Source of the DNA: JADLHS01 sp036274115 | GTDB taxonomy: Bacteria; Verrucomicrobiota; Verrucomicrobiia; Limisphaerales; JADLHS01 | Length of the DNA stretch: 64,000 nt | Direction of reading: 5' to 3' | NCBI GenBank assembly: GCA_036274115.1 | Contig: DASUGI010000036.1 | Coordinates: forward strand, 1-64,000 | Shown here: positions 25,798-34,527 of the stretch, in pieces | How the letters are laid out: each line of letters starts with the position of its first letter | Position numbering within the stretch: position 1 is the stretch's first letter | Translations under genes and position numbers: made by a program | Notes under the pieces: model-generated | The model's database searches: none | What the model saw: only the letters and a program-made list of their open reading frames with translations | What the model was told of the DNA's origin: nothing

Positions 25798-25934
25798 TTC
25801 GGCCTGGTAAGCGTCGAACGTCCCTTCGCGGTTCGGTTTCCGTCCCAAGGCGGACGCAAAATTTCCAAGGCGGTTTGCATAAATTGCGGAATGAGCATTC
25901 GGCTTCCCCTGTTAGTCTCTCCAACAGTTAAGCC

Positions 25935-26798
25935 ATGAGCCCGCGAACCACGCGAATTCCTTCCGCGCACTCACGCCCCCAGGCGTCGGTTGCCCCGGCC
26001 TTCACGCTGATTGAACTGCTCGTTGTAATCGCCATCATCGCCATTCTGGCCGCCATGCTCCTTCCGGCTTTGGCAAAGGCAAAAACCAAGGCGCAGGGAA
26101 TTTCATGCGTCAGCAACATGAAACAAATGTCCGTCGCCTGGATGCTTTACGCTGGCGACAACGCGGAACGGCTCGCCGAGAATCCGGATGGCGCCGGCGG
26201 GCCTCCGATTGCTGGAGAAAGCCCGTTACGCCCGGCCTGGGTGGCGGGTTGGTTGGGCGAAGGGTCCGGCAACACGGATAACACCAATATTCTCAAGCTG
26301 GTTGGCAAAGAGTATCAGGCCTACGGCTCCATCGGCGAATACACCAAAAACCCGGGTATCTACCATTGTCCCGCGGACCGGAGTTTGGACAAAACGACGG
26401 GGTTGCCGCGCGTGCGGACGTGTTCAATGAACGCGTATGTGGGCTGCACGGACTCAAAAGGCTACAGCGGCATCAGCGGCAATGTGTTGAATGGGCCGAA
26501 CGAGAAGTACCGCAAGAGCACTGATTTTCGCAAAGGCAAACCCACTGACATCATTGTCTTTCTCGACGAGCGCATCAACATCAATGACGGCTGGTTCTGG
26601 AGTCCGTCGAGCCGCTCCACCATCCGCGATCTCCCGGCGATTTCTCACGGCAACAACAGTTCGGCCTTCGCCTTCGCCGATGGCCATGCGGAACTGCACA
26701 AGTGGCGCGTGTCGTCCTTCATCCGTGCGACCTCCGGACCTGATGTCCCTTCCAGCGCTGACACTCAATGGCTCTTCGAGCATGTGACCGCTCCGTAA
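25935..26798 (+). CDS. Prepilin-like protein with H-X9-DG-type C-terminal motif
   Basis: The 287-residue protein has a class III/type II pseudopilin leader: AFTLIELLVVIAIIAILAAMLLPAL, with cleavage expected before the Phe. The rest is extracytoplasmic; near the end HGNNSSAFAFADGHAELHKW fits the H-X9-DG-type motif typical of Planctomycetes and Verrucomicrobia, here with ten residues between His and Asp. These are pilin-like proteins of unknown role. It lies 137 bp after the regulator and just before the first beta-strand repeat protein, with a counterpart at 54.1 kb in the rhamnogalacturonan locus. Confidence 0.9.
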   Translation: MSPRTTRIPSAHSRPQASVAPAFTLIELLVVIAIIAILAAMLLPALAKAKTKAQGISCVSNMKQMSVAWMLYAGDNAERLAENPDGAGGPPIAGESPLRPAWVAGWLGEGSGNTDNTNILKLVGKEYQAYGSIGEYTKNPGIYHCPADRSLDKTTGLPRVRTCSMNAYVGCTDSKGYSGISGNVLNGPNEKYRKSTDFRKGKPTDIIVFLDERININDGWFWSPSSRSTIRDLPAISHGNNSSAFAFADGHAELHKWRVSSFIRATSGPDVPSSADTQWLFEHVTAP

Positions 26799-26857
26799 CC
26801 TTTTGGAAAAATTCAAACCACAGAAATCATACGAACCATCAACCAACCAGCAGCAGC

Positions 26858-29800
26858 ATGAAAACACGTCAGAACCCACCGTTCAAACGCAACCACCTGC
26901 TCGCGGCGCTATGCCTCGGCCTTTGCCTTGGCCTGGCGAGCCCCCTCGCCGCGGACAAAACCTGGGATGGCGGCGGCGACCAGTCCAACTGGAGCGGCTC
27001 GCCCGCCAATTGGGATGGCGACACGGACCCGGTGGCCAATGACCGCCTGTTCTTTGGCGGCAACGTCGGCGTGTTTCCCAACAATAATTTCCCGAACGAC
27101 ACGGATTTTGCCGGCATCATCTTCAATGCCGGCGCCGACCCGTTCACGATTAGCGGCAACGAAATCGACCTGGCCGCCAACTCCGGGATCACGAACAACT
27201 CGGTCAACGTCCAGACCTTTACCGCCAACATCGACAACAACGGTAATGGGAAGATTCACAATGCCGCTGCCGGTCCGCTGGTTTATGCCGGCGTTCTCCG
27301 CAACAGCACCTTTACCAAAGAAGGCGCCTTTGATCTGACCTTGACGGGGAGCGCTGGCAACGCCGGCGTGAGTGCCGTCATTAATGACGGAACGCTCATC
27401 CTGGGCAAAACGGCCGGACAGGCTCTTCCCAGCAGCCCGATTCTGGTGAACACGAACGGCACGCTGCGCACCATTGGGCCTGGCACCGACCAGATACATT
27501 TCAACCAGCGCGTCACCATGAACGGCGGTGTGTTTCAATTGCAGCATGTGAACAGCACCCTCGGTGTCACCCTCGAAGAGATCGCGGCGCTCAGCGGCTC
27601 TAATCTGAACAGCATCGTGGAATGCGGGCTGGCTGATTCCATCAATCGTCTCGACATCGGCGGCGGTAATAATCACCGCGGCATTTACTCCGGCACGCTT
27701 CGCGACGGTGCCGCGGGCGTTCTGGCCTTGCGCGTTTATCGCGCGAACAACTTCCAACAACTCAATGGCACGAATACCTACACCGGAACGACCGCCGTTG
27801 ATAATACGCAAAATGCGGGCGCAGCGCGCCTCATCGTCAACGGCCAGCACACTGGCGGTGGCGCCTACACCATTAACGGTCACAACAGCGATGCCACCCG
27901 CATTGCCTACCTGAACGGCAGCGGAGTCATTTCGGCCAGCGTGATGAACTTCAACATTCGCGGCATTCTTTCACCCGGCGGTTCGCTGAGCGCGGACCTC
28001 ACGGACGCCGCGATCTTTACCGATTCCACCGCCGTCCTCACCATCAGCAACGCCGTCAACTTGAACGACGCGACGTCCACTTTGGAAATCCAGGCCACCG
28101 GAGCCACCCCCGGCTCCGGCTACGACCAGGTTGTCATCGCCGGGAGTGGCACGTTTTCCAACAACAATGCGAACCTCCGGCTCACGCTCGGGGCGTTTGC
28201 GCCGGCGTCGGGAGACAAGTTCACCATTGTGAAAGTCGATGGCACGGACTCGGCAAAAACGATGGGCACCTTCGGGTCATTCAATGGCGTGATCACCAGC
28301 ATGACCCAGGGCGCAACGATTGTTGACCCGGACACCGGCCAGACGTTCCGCATCAGCTATCGCGCTGAAGGCAACACCTTTGACGCGGGTGCCGGCAATG
28401 GCAACGACATCATGCTTGAGGCGATTTCACCCGTCGGCGGCGCCGTGCTCACCTGGCGCGGCGATGCGGGCCCAAATTGGGACATCACTACCACGGCCAA
28501 CTGGCGCACGACCGGCGGGACCGCCAGCACATTCACGAATGCGGACTTCGTCACGTTCGACAACTCCGGTTCCAACGCCGCCCCCATCAACCTGGTGGGA
28601 GACCTGAGTCCCGCAACCATCCTGGTGAATTCCACCAACAACTATGAGTTCGGTGGCGATGGCAAGTTGACCGGACTGGTCATTCTCACCAAGACGAACA
28701 CCGGCAAGTTGACGATCACGACCGAGAACGACAACACGGGCGCCACTCTGCTCCGTGAAGGCACGATCCAAATCGGTACGAACGGCATCACGGGCCGGCT
28801 CTCGGGCAACATCAACATGCGCACCAACACCACGCTGATCTTCAACCGCTCCGATGTCGCGACGTACTCGGGTGTGATCTCCGGCACCGGAACGGTCGCC
28901 AACAACGGCACGAATGGCACGATGATCCTGACTGGCGACAGTTCATTGTCGGGCGGAGTACAGGCCAACGCGGGCACCCTTCAGTTCGGTGATGGCACTG
29001 GGATTACGGGGTCAATTGCCGCACGCATCACCAACAACGCCACGGTCGCCTACAACTTCAACAACGCCGTGGTCATCAATAATTCCTTGAGCGGCACCGG
29101 CGTCGTTGATCTGATTAACTCCACCACGACGGGCCGGCGCTTCACGCTCCCGACCAGTCTCGTCAATCATCCCTTCTCCGGCACGTTTAATGTCGGTGCT
29201 TACGTGAACCTGGCGACCGCCGATCAATCGAGCGGCACCAACCAACTCGGCGTGGGCTCGACGGTGAATGTCGCCGATACCGGCAGCGTTTATCTGGACC
29301 GTAACGGAATTTATCGAACCACGTTCAACCTTTCCGGCCCCGGCAATGGCGCCGGGAGCGCTGGAGTCATGACTTTGGAAATCGAACAGGGCTCAACCAT
29401 CGTCAGCAACGTCAACCTGCTGTCCGATGTCACCATCGGCGGCTTCCTCGGCGACGCCACCATCTCCGGCCGCATCCTGGGCGCAACCGGCACGGAGACG
29501 CTCACCTTCGCCAACCGCCGTCAGGACGCGCAATCATACAACCTCCGCATCGGGTCCGCTTCGGGCCCGAACCACTGGGGCGCGACCATCATTGAGCCCG
29601 GCGATTATGTGAATCAACGCATTCGCGTCACGGCCCTCGCGAGTCGCGCGATCAGCACCAACGGGCTCACCATCGGCGCGCATGGCATCTTCCAGTTAAA
29701 TGGCTTCGATCATACGGTTGCGAGCCTCAGCACCATGGGAACAGACGGCGTCTTCGTCCCGAGTGTCTTCAACGGCAGTGCGACCACGCCCGCCGTGTTC

Positions 29801-30661
29801 ACGGTCGGCACGGACGACGCTTCGACACTATTTGACGGTGTGTTCGGCAACGGCGGAGCCGCTGCGCTTGGCGTCACCAAAGTTGGGGCGGGCACGCTCA
29901 CCCTTACCGGCAACAACAGCAACAGCGGACCAGTAACCGTCAGCGGCGGCACTATTGCCCTGAGCGGCGACGGCTCGTTCAGCAATGCCACGCAAATCAT
30001 CATCGGCACTGGCGCGACCTTTGATGTCACGACCCGTTCTGACGGCAGCCTTACCTTGAACAGCGGCCAGACGCTCAAAGGTGCTGGAACGTTCAACGGC
30101 AATCTGGTCACCGAGCCCGGTTCAATCATCAATCCCGGCCTTTCCATCGGCACACTCGCGGTGTCCGGCAATGCCACGCTCGGCGGCACGTTGCTCCTGG
30201 AAGTCAATCGCAGCACCGTTCCCAATGTGGACCGGTTGAATGTTTCCGGAACTTTGACTACCGGCGGAACCCTCGCCGTCACCAACATCGGTCCGGCGTT
30301 ACAGGTCAATGACACCTTCGCGTTGTTCCCCGCGGGCACCAGCGGATTCACCGTCAGCCTGCCCGCCATCGACCCGTTGAATGCGGTCAGCTACACGTGG
30401 CAAAACGACGTAGCGTTGAATGGCTCCGTGAAAGTGTTGAGCGTGACACCCATTACACCGCCCACCCTCGGCGTTTCACAAACCGGCAACACGCTGAACT
30501 TCTCCTGGACGGGGCCGTTCAAGCTTCAGTCGCAAACCAACAGCCTGAACTTCGGCATCAGTAGCAACTGGTCCGATTATCCCGGTGGCAGCGCCAGTCC
30601 GGTGAGTGTCACAATCAATCCCACCAATCCGACGGTGTTCTTCCGTCTGACTTTGCAATGA
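26858..30661 (+). CDS. Giant secreted beta-strand repeat protein (autotransporter-associated repeats)
   Basis: Started at MKTRQNPPFKRNHLLAALCLGL it has a signal peptide ending near LAADKTW and about 1267 residues. Nearly all of it is Gly/Asn/Thr-rich parallel beta-helix, with many copies of the repeat around LTKxGxGTLTLTGNNxxxG and GTLILGxxxALP. The C-terminus has a GDTFALFPAG-type segment and the shared terminal domain ending VFFRLTLQ. No beta-barrel translocator is present, so it is not a classical autotransporter. It follows the prepilin-like gene by 59 bp. Surface display and binding to plant polysaccharide are plausible but not shown. Confidence 0.85.
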   Translation: MKTRQNPPFKRNHLLAALCLGLCLGLASPLAADKTWDGGGDQSNWSGSPANWDGDTDPVANDRLFFGGNVGVFPNNNFPNDTDFAGIIFNAGADPFTISGNEIDLAANSGITNNSVNVQTFTANIDNNGNGKIHNAAAGPLVYAGVLRNSTFTKEGAFDLTLTGSAGNAGVSAVINDGTLILGKTAGQALPSSPILVNTNGTLRTIGPGTDQIHFNQRVTMNGGVFQLQHVNSTLGVTLEEIAALSGSNLNSIVECGLADSINRLDIGGGNNHRGIYSGTLRDGAAGVLALRVYRANNFQQLNGTNTYTGTTAVDNTQNAGAARLIVNGQHTGGGAYTINGHNSDATRIAYLNGSGVISASVMNFNIRGILSPGGSLSADLTDAAIFTDSTAVLTISNAVNLNDATSTLEIQATGATPGSGYDQVVIAGSGTFSNNNANLRLTLGAFAPASGDKFTIVKVDGTDSAKTMGTFGSFNGVITSMTQGATIVDPDTGQTFRISYRAEGNTFDAGAGNGNDIMLEAISPVGGAVLTWRGDAGPNWDITTTANWRTTGGTASTFTNADFVTFDNSGSNAAPINLVGDLSPATILVNSTNNYEFGGDGKLTGLVILTKTNTGKLTITTENDNTGATLLREGTIQIGTNGITGRLSGNINMRTNTTLIFNRSDVATYSGVISGTGTVANNGTNGTMILTGDSSLSGGVQANAGTLQFGDGTGITGSIAARITNNATVAYNFNNAVVINNSLSGTGVVDLINSTTTGRRFTLPTSLVNHPFSGTFNVGAYVNLATADQSSGTNQLGVGSTVNVADTGSVYLDRNGIYRTTFNLSGPGNGAGSAGVMTLEIEQGSTIVSNVNLLSDVTIGGFLGDATISGRILGATGTETLTFANRRQDAQSYNLRIGSASGPNHWGATIIEPGDYVNQRIRVTALASRAISTNGLTIGAHGIFQLNGFDHTVASLSTMGTDGVFVPSVFNGSATTPAVFTVGTDDASTLFDGVFGNGGAAALGVTKVGAGTLTLTGNNSNSGPVTVSGGTIALSGDGSFSNATQIIIGTGATFDVTTRSDGSLTLNSGQTLKGAGTFNGNLVTEPGSIINPGLSIGTLAVSGNATLGGTLLLEVNRSTVPNVDRLNVSGTLTTGGTLAVTNIGPALQVNDTFALFPAGTSGFTVSLPAIDPLNAVSYTWQNDVALNGSVKVLSVTPITPPTLGVSQTGNTLNFSWTGPFKLQSQTNSLNFGISSNWSDYPGGSASPVSVTINPTNPTVFFRLTLQ
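30458..30658 (+). other. Conserved C-terminal domain, copy 1
   Basis: The last 67 codons of the beta-strand repeat protein read LNFSWTGPFKLQSQTN, then GISSNWSDYP and finally VFFRLTLQ. This is the shortest of the four clear copies in the window and lacks the G-W pair after W-P and the final proline. Confidence 0.6.
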
Positions 30662-30695
30662 GTTTGGGTTAGTGGTTGGGAACCATGGTGGGTTC

Positions 30696-30733
30696 GACGG
30701 GCGGCGCCGGGTTGCGTCGCCCGTCGTCTTTTG
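30696..30733 (+). terminator. Terminator after the first beta-strand repeat gene
   Basis: GACGGGCGGCG (30696-30706) pairs with CGTCGCCCGTC (30715-30725), 10 of 11 bp, with an 8-base loop, then GTCTTTTG. It separates this gene from the Ig-rich pectinesterase; the rest of 30662-30829 shows no gene and probably holds the promoter for the next one. Confidence 0.75.
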
Positions 30734-30829
30734 TCGGTCGCCCAAATTCCAACCTCTCTTGCAAAAAGTAAGGTAGGTCATGCCGGGCGTTTATGGCATT
30801 CTCTCCACACAGGAAACACCCGTTGGCTA

Positions 30830-33800
30830 ATGACGCATAATCATTTGTTCCGCCTCATCGTCTTCACACTTGTCAGTCTTGTCATCACGGGGCGTGCGCA
30901 GAATCTCATCAACGTCAAGCTCGCCGGTGGCACGCCCGGCACGCCCAGTGGCGCTGCGGTTGTTGGAACTGCGGGCGATGTCTGGAACTATTTTCCCAGC
31001 CTCGGCGGACGAGCCAATGGCGGAGGCGTCGTCACCAATGCCACCACGATTCGGGATTCCTCGGGCGCAGCCTTGACCGGCGTAGCCATGACCGTATCGC
31101 TCAGCGGCGGCGATGGTCTGGATTCTTTTACCGACAATGGCGGCTTTAGCCCTGTTCCGTCGCTGCTGATGGGTAATTACACCTACGAGAACAACGGTGT
31201 GAATTATTGGACCATCAGTTTCACGAGTCTTCCGCCGAACAAGGCTTACATGATCTATGGTATGGGCAACGGCAATCAAAGTGGCCAGGGCACAACCTGG
31301 TGGGTGGACGCAGCGAACGGTCATGCAACGGCCAGTGCGACTGCAAACTTCGCCATCGGCGGCCGCAACGCCACGCTTGCGAGCAACGAGGGCGTTTGCT
31401 GGGTAAAGCTTCCCGCGACCACCACCGCATCCGGCGCGCTGACCTTTCGGGTGGTCCGGCTCAACGCCGCTGAAAACGGCACTGGCGGCAGTGGCCGCGC
31501 TTACCTGAACGCGTTTCAACTCCAGCCGCTCTCCGCTCCGGTCATCTCGGATTTAACCAATCAAACCGTAGTCGCCGGAACGTCAGCGTCGCTGCGTCCG
31601 ACCATTAGCGGTATTCCCTTGCCGGCGTTTCAATGGCGCTCGAATGGAACAAACATCCCGGGAGCAACCAACGATTCGCTTACCTTGCCGAATGTTCAAT
31701 TCAGCCAGAACGGTTTTGTTTATTCGCTGGTCGCCAGCAACGTCGGCGGCGCGATGACAAACTCGATGACCCTCTCCGTCATCGTCACACCCGCAATCAC
31801 TGGCCTTACGAATCAAGCCGTCGCCATTGGCAGCGACGTCACGCTTGCCGCAACCGTCAGCGGCGTGCCCTCCCCTGCTCTTCAATGGCACAAGGACGGC
31901 GACATTCTCCCCGGCATCACGTCGGCATCCCACTTCATTCCAAATGCGCAGGCGACTCACAGCGGCACTTACTCACTGGTCGCGAGCAACAGCGCCGGGA
32001 TTACGACCAACAGCATGACCCTCACGGTTTCCGCTGGCGACGTTCCTCCGAACATCACCGGACCGGCCAACCAAACAGTGATCCAAACCAGCAACGCCAC
32101 CTTTAGCGCCTCTGTCTCCGGACTGCCGCTTCCAACGCTTCAATGGCGTGCTAACGGTGCGGATATTCCGGGCGCAACGACGTCTTCGCTGACGATTTCC
32201 AACGTCCAATATTCCCAAAACGGTTTCATCTATTCGCTCGTCGCCAGCAACAGCGCCGGGCTCGCAACCAACAACGCTACTCTCTTCGTCCTCGTGCCAC
32301 CCGCTATTGTTCAGCAACCGACCAATCTCACTGTGGGGATCAACACTCCGGCCACATTCAGCGTCAATGCCAGCGGCGTGCCTGCCGTGACCTATCAGTG
32401 GCGGCGGAACAGCAATGCCATCGCGAACGCCACCAATGCGTCCTACACCATCGCGAGCGCACAAGGCTCGGACAACGGGGCGGTGTTTTCCGTCGTCATC
32501 AGCAACAGCGTTGGTCTGGTCACCAGCAGCAATGCGACACTCACGGTGCTTTCGACCATGACGGGCACATTCCTGCCGACCAATAACGCCACCGGCATCA
32601 GTCACGATCAGCAATTGCGCATCGTTTTTTCGAGCACGCCGAAAATCGGGTCGGGCAAACTGTATGTGCGCGATGCTGCAACGCACGCCCTGTTCGCGAC
32701 GATTGATACCAGCTTGTTCCAGACCTACAGCATCGACAGCGCGACAATCACCAATGGCTACATCCGCTCGGTACAGGGCGCGAACTACTTTTACATGCCC
32801 ATTGCCATCTACGGCAACGAAGCCTGGATCACGTTCTCGAACCGTTTTGCTTACAACAAGACGTACTACGTCAATGCAGACGCCGGCCTGTTCCTCGATT
32901 CAGCGAACGCTTCATTTCCCGCCATCACAGGCACAAGCGCCTGGCGTTTCTCCACAAAAGCCTCTGGTCCGGCCACGCCGACACTCACCAGCGGGCCAAC
33001 CAACATCATTGTCGCGCACGATGGTGCGGGCGACTTTGCCACGCTTCAAGGCGCGGCGGATTGGGTTCCGCAAAACAATGCCGTCAAGCGTACGATCACC
33101 ATTCAGCCCGGCACGTATCGCGACAACACGACGTTCGCGCAGAACCGCCACAACGTTCAAATCATCGGCGCGGGCACGAACCGCCAGGCCGTCCAACTTT
33201 TCTATCCTTACCCTGCCTTCTCCAGTGGCGGTTCTTCCGGCACGCTGCGACTGGAGAGTTCCGACATCTACGTGCGCAACCTGACGCTGGATAATGCGGT
33301 TTACCTGAACTACAACGGCGTGACCTTCGCGGGCCGGATTCTTACCGTCGTCACGCGTGGCAATCGTCTCATCTTCGACAATGTTCTGATCAAGGGCGGG
33401 CAGGACACGCTCTATGCCGACACCGGCATCGCTTACTTCCATCGTTGCGAAATCTGGGGCAGCGTGGACTTCATCTACGGCAGCGCGCTGGCGGTCTTCG
33501 ACCAGTGCAACATCGTTCAGATCCGCAACAGTGGCGGGCCCATCACTGCTCCCAGCACGGCGCAGGCAGCGCCATACGGAATTGTGTTCCTGGATTGCAC
33601 CTTCCCGCGCGCCCTGATCGCCAACGGTTATCCCTACGACGTGGGCATCAACACCACGACGTTCCAGCGGCCATGGCGAAAGGACGGTTACACCGCAGTC
33701 GTCAACTGCGCCCTCGGGAGTCATATCACTGCCAAGGGCTGGGCCGAATGGGGCAATCGTCACACCACCTGCCGCGCGCGTGAAATCGGAACGACGCTGA

Positions 33801-34519
33801 TTGGTGGCGGGACCGTGAATGTCGCGAGCCGCCAAAGCACTGGCGCGTATTGGTTGAACACCATCGATCCGGACTACGTGAACGATCCGTCCATTGACCC
33901 CGATGTTGATCCGGAAATGACCTTGCTCATCCCGCCGAGTGGCCCAACCAATCGCATTCCCGTCAGCATCAACACCAACGACTTCACGCCCGCCGCCATC
34001 TTCGGGCATTCCTATTTCAATCTCGGCAGTTGGCGGCCTGCCACCTTGCCGACCATCACAGCACAGCCGACCAACAAAACCGCCAGCGCCGGCTCGGCGG
34101 CCGCATTCCATGTCGCAGCCTTTGGACAACCAGCCCCGTCGTTTCAGTGGCGAAAGAATGGGACGAACATGGTCGGCGCAACAAATGCCACGCTCAGTTT
34201 CGCCAGCACAACACTGGCAGATAATGGAGTTTATTCGGTGATCGTCTCCAACTCTGCGGGTACGGTCACCAGCAGCAGCGCCACACTTACGGTGCCGCCG
34301 CAACCCACTTCAATCACGCCCGGCGTCAGTGACAGCACATTGAATCTCTCGTGGCCCCAAAGCCAGACCGGTTACCGCTTGCTGGCCCAAACCAACCCAC
34401 CCGGAGTGGGTCTTACGACCAACTGGCAAACCATCGCCAATTCAAACGCCACCAATCGCATCTCGATTCCACTCGTTCCCACAGAAGGATCGGTGTTTTT
34501 CAAACTGACGTACCCGTAG
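30830..34519 (+). CDS. Secreted Ig-rich pectin methylesterase (CE8), 1229 aa
   Basis: The start MTHNHLFRLIVFTLVSLVITGRA gives a signal peptide. Residues 25-240 are an N-terminal domain starting INVKLAGG and TAGDVWNYF, of a kind seen on verrucomicrobial secreted proteins. Ig-like domains follow (about 245-575), two of them nearly duplicated (IPGAT..SLT..NVQ.SQNGF.YSLVASN). A Big_5-like domain precedes the CE8 domain, whose aspartates are D859 (GGQDTLYAD) and D880 (VDFIYG), 21 residues apart. A fifth Ig domain and the shared C-terminal domain end the protein. It should demethylate pectin at the cell surface. The pectate lyase gene begins 8 bp after its stop. Confidence 0.9.
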   Translation: MTHNHLFRLIVFTLVSLVITGRAQNLINVKLAGGTPGTPSGAAVVGTAGDVWNYFPSLGGRANGGGVVTNATTIRDSSGAALTGVAMTVSLSGGDGLDSFTDNGGFSPVPSLLMGNYTYENNGVNYWTISFTSLPPNKAYMIYGMGNGNQSGQGTTWWVDAANGHATASATANFAIGGRNATLASNEGVCWVKLPATTTASGALTFRVVRLNAAENGTGGSGRAYLNAFQLQPLSAPVISDLTNQTVVAGTSASLRPTISGIPLPAFQWRSNGTNIPGATNDSLTLPNVQFSQNGFVYSLVASNVGGAMTNSMTLSVIVTPAITGLTNQAVAIGSDVTLAATVSGVPSPALQWHKDGDILPGITSASHFIPNAQATHSGTYSLVASNSAGITTNSMTLTVSAGDVPPNITGPANQTVIQTSNATFSASVSGLPLPTLQWRANGADIPGATTSSLTISNVQYSQNGFIYSLVASNSAGLATNNATLFVLVPPAIVQQPTNLTVGINTPATFSVNASGVPAVTYQWRRNSNAIANATNASYTIASAQGSDNGAVFSVVISNSVGLVTSSNATLTVLSTMTGTFLPTNNATGISHDQQLRIVFSSTPKIGSGKLYVRDAATHALFATIDTSLFQTYSIDSATITNGYIRSVQGANYFYMPIAIYGNEAWITFSNRFAYNKTYYVNADAGLFLDSANASFPAITGTSAWRFSTKASGPATPTLTSGPTNIIVAHDGAGDFATLQGAADWVPQNNAVKRTITIQPGTYRDNTTFAQNRHNVQIIGAGTNRQAVQLFYPYPAFSSGGSSGTLRLESSDIYVRNLTLDNAVYLNYNGVTFAGRILTVVTRGNRLIFDNVLIKGGQDTLYADTGIAYFHRCEIWGSVDFIYGSALAVFDQCNIVQIRNSGGPITAPSTAQAAPYGIVFLDCTFPRALIANGYPYDVGINTTTFQRPWRKDGYTAVVNCALGSHITAKGWAEWGNRHTTCRAREIGTTLIGGGTVNVASRQSTGAYWLNTIDPDYVNDPSIDPDVDPEMTLLIPPSGPTNRIPVSINTNDFTPAAIFGHSYFNLGSWRPATLPTITAQPTNKTASAGSAAAFHVAAFGQPAPSFQWRKNGTNMVGATNATLSFASTTLADNGVYSVIVSNSAGTVTSSSATLTVPPQPTSITPGVSDSTLNLSWPQSQTGYRLLAQTNPPGVGLTTNWQTIANSNATNRISIPLVPTEGSVFFKLTYP
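34301..34516 (+). other. Conserved C-terminal domain, copy 2
   Basis: These 72 codons end the Ig-rich pectinesterase: LNLSWPQSQTGYRLLAQTN, then GLTTNW, ISIPL and finally VFFKLTYP. It aligns without gaps to copies 3 and 4. Confidence 0.75.
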
Positions 34520-34527
34520 TTCTTTCT

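Noticed and set aside
26909..27883. Long open frame on the minus strand opposite the first beta-strand repeat gene (324 codons)
   Set aside because: It is opposite a well-supported repeat protein; the composition (Val/Ala/Arg/Gly-rich, no domain) is that of an antisense shadow.
31560..32530. Repeated DNA that might be taken for a tandem-repeat or CRISPR-like array
   Set aside because: The repeats are about 250 bp, in frame and encode Ig-like domains; there are no short identical repeats with spacers.
32912..34303. Long open frame on the minus strand opposite the pectinesterase gene (463 codons)
   Set aside because: It mirrors the CE8 domain with intact catalytic motifs on the other strand; no start context or recognised domain.
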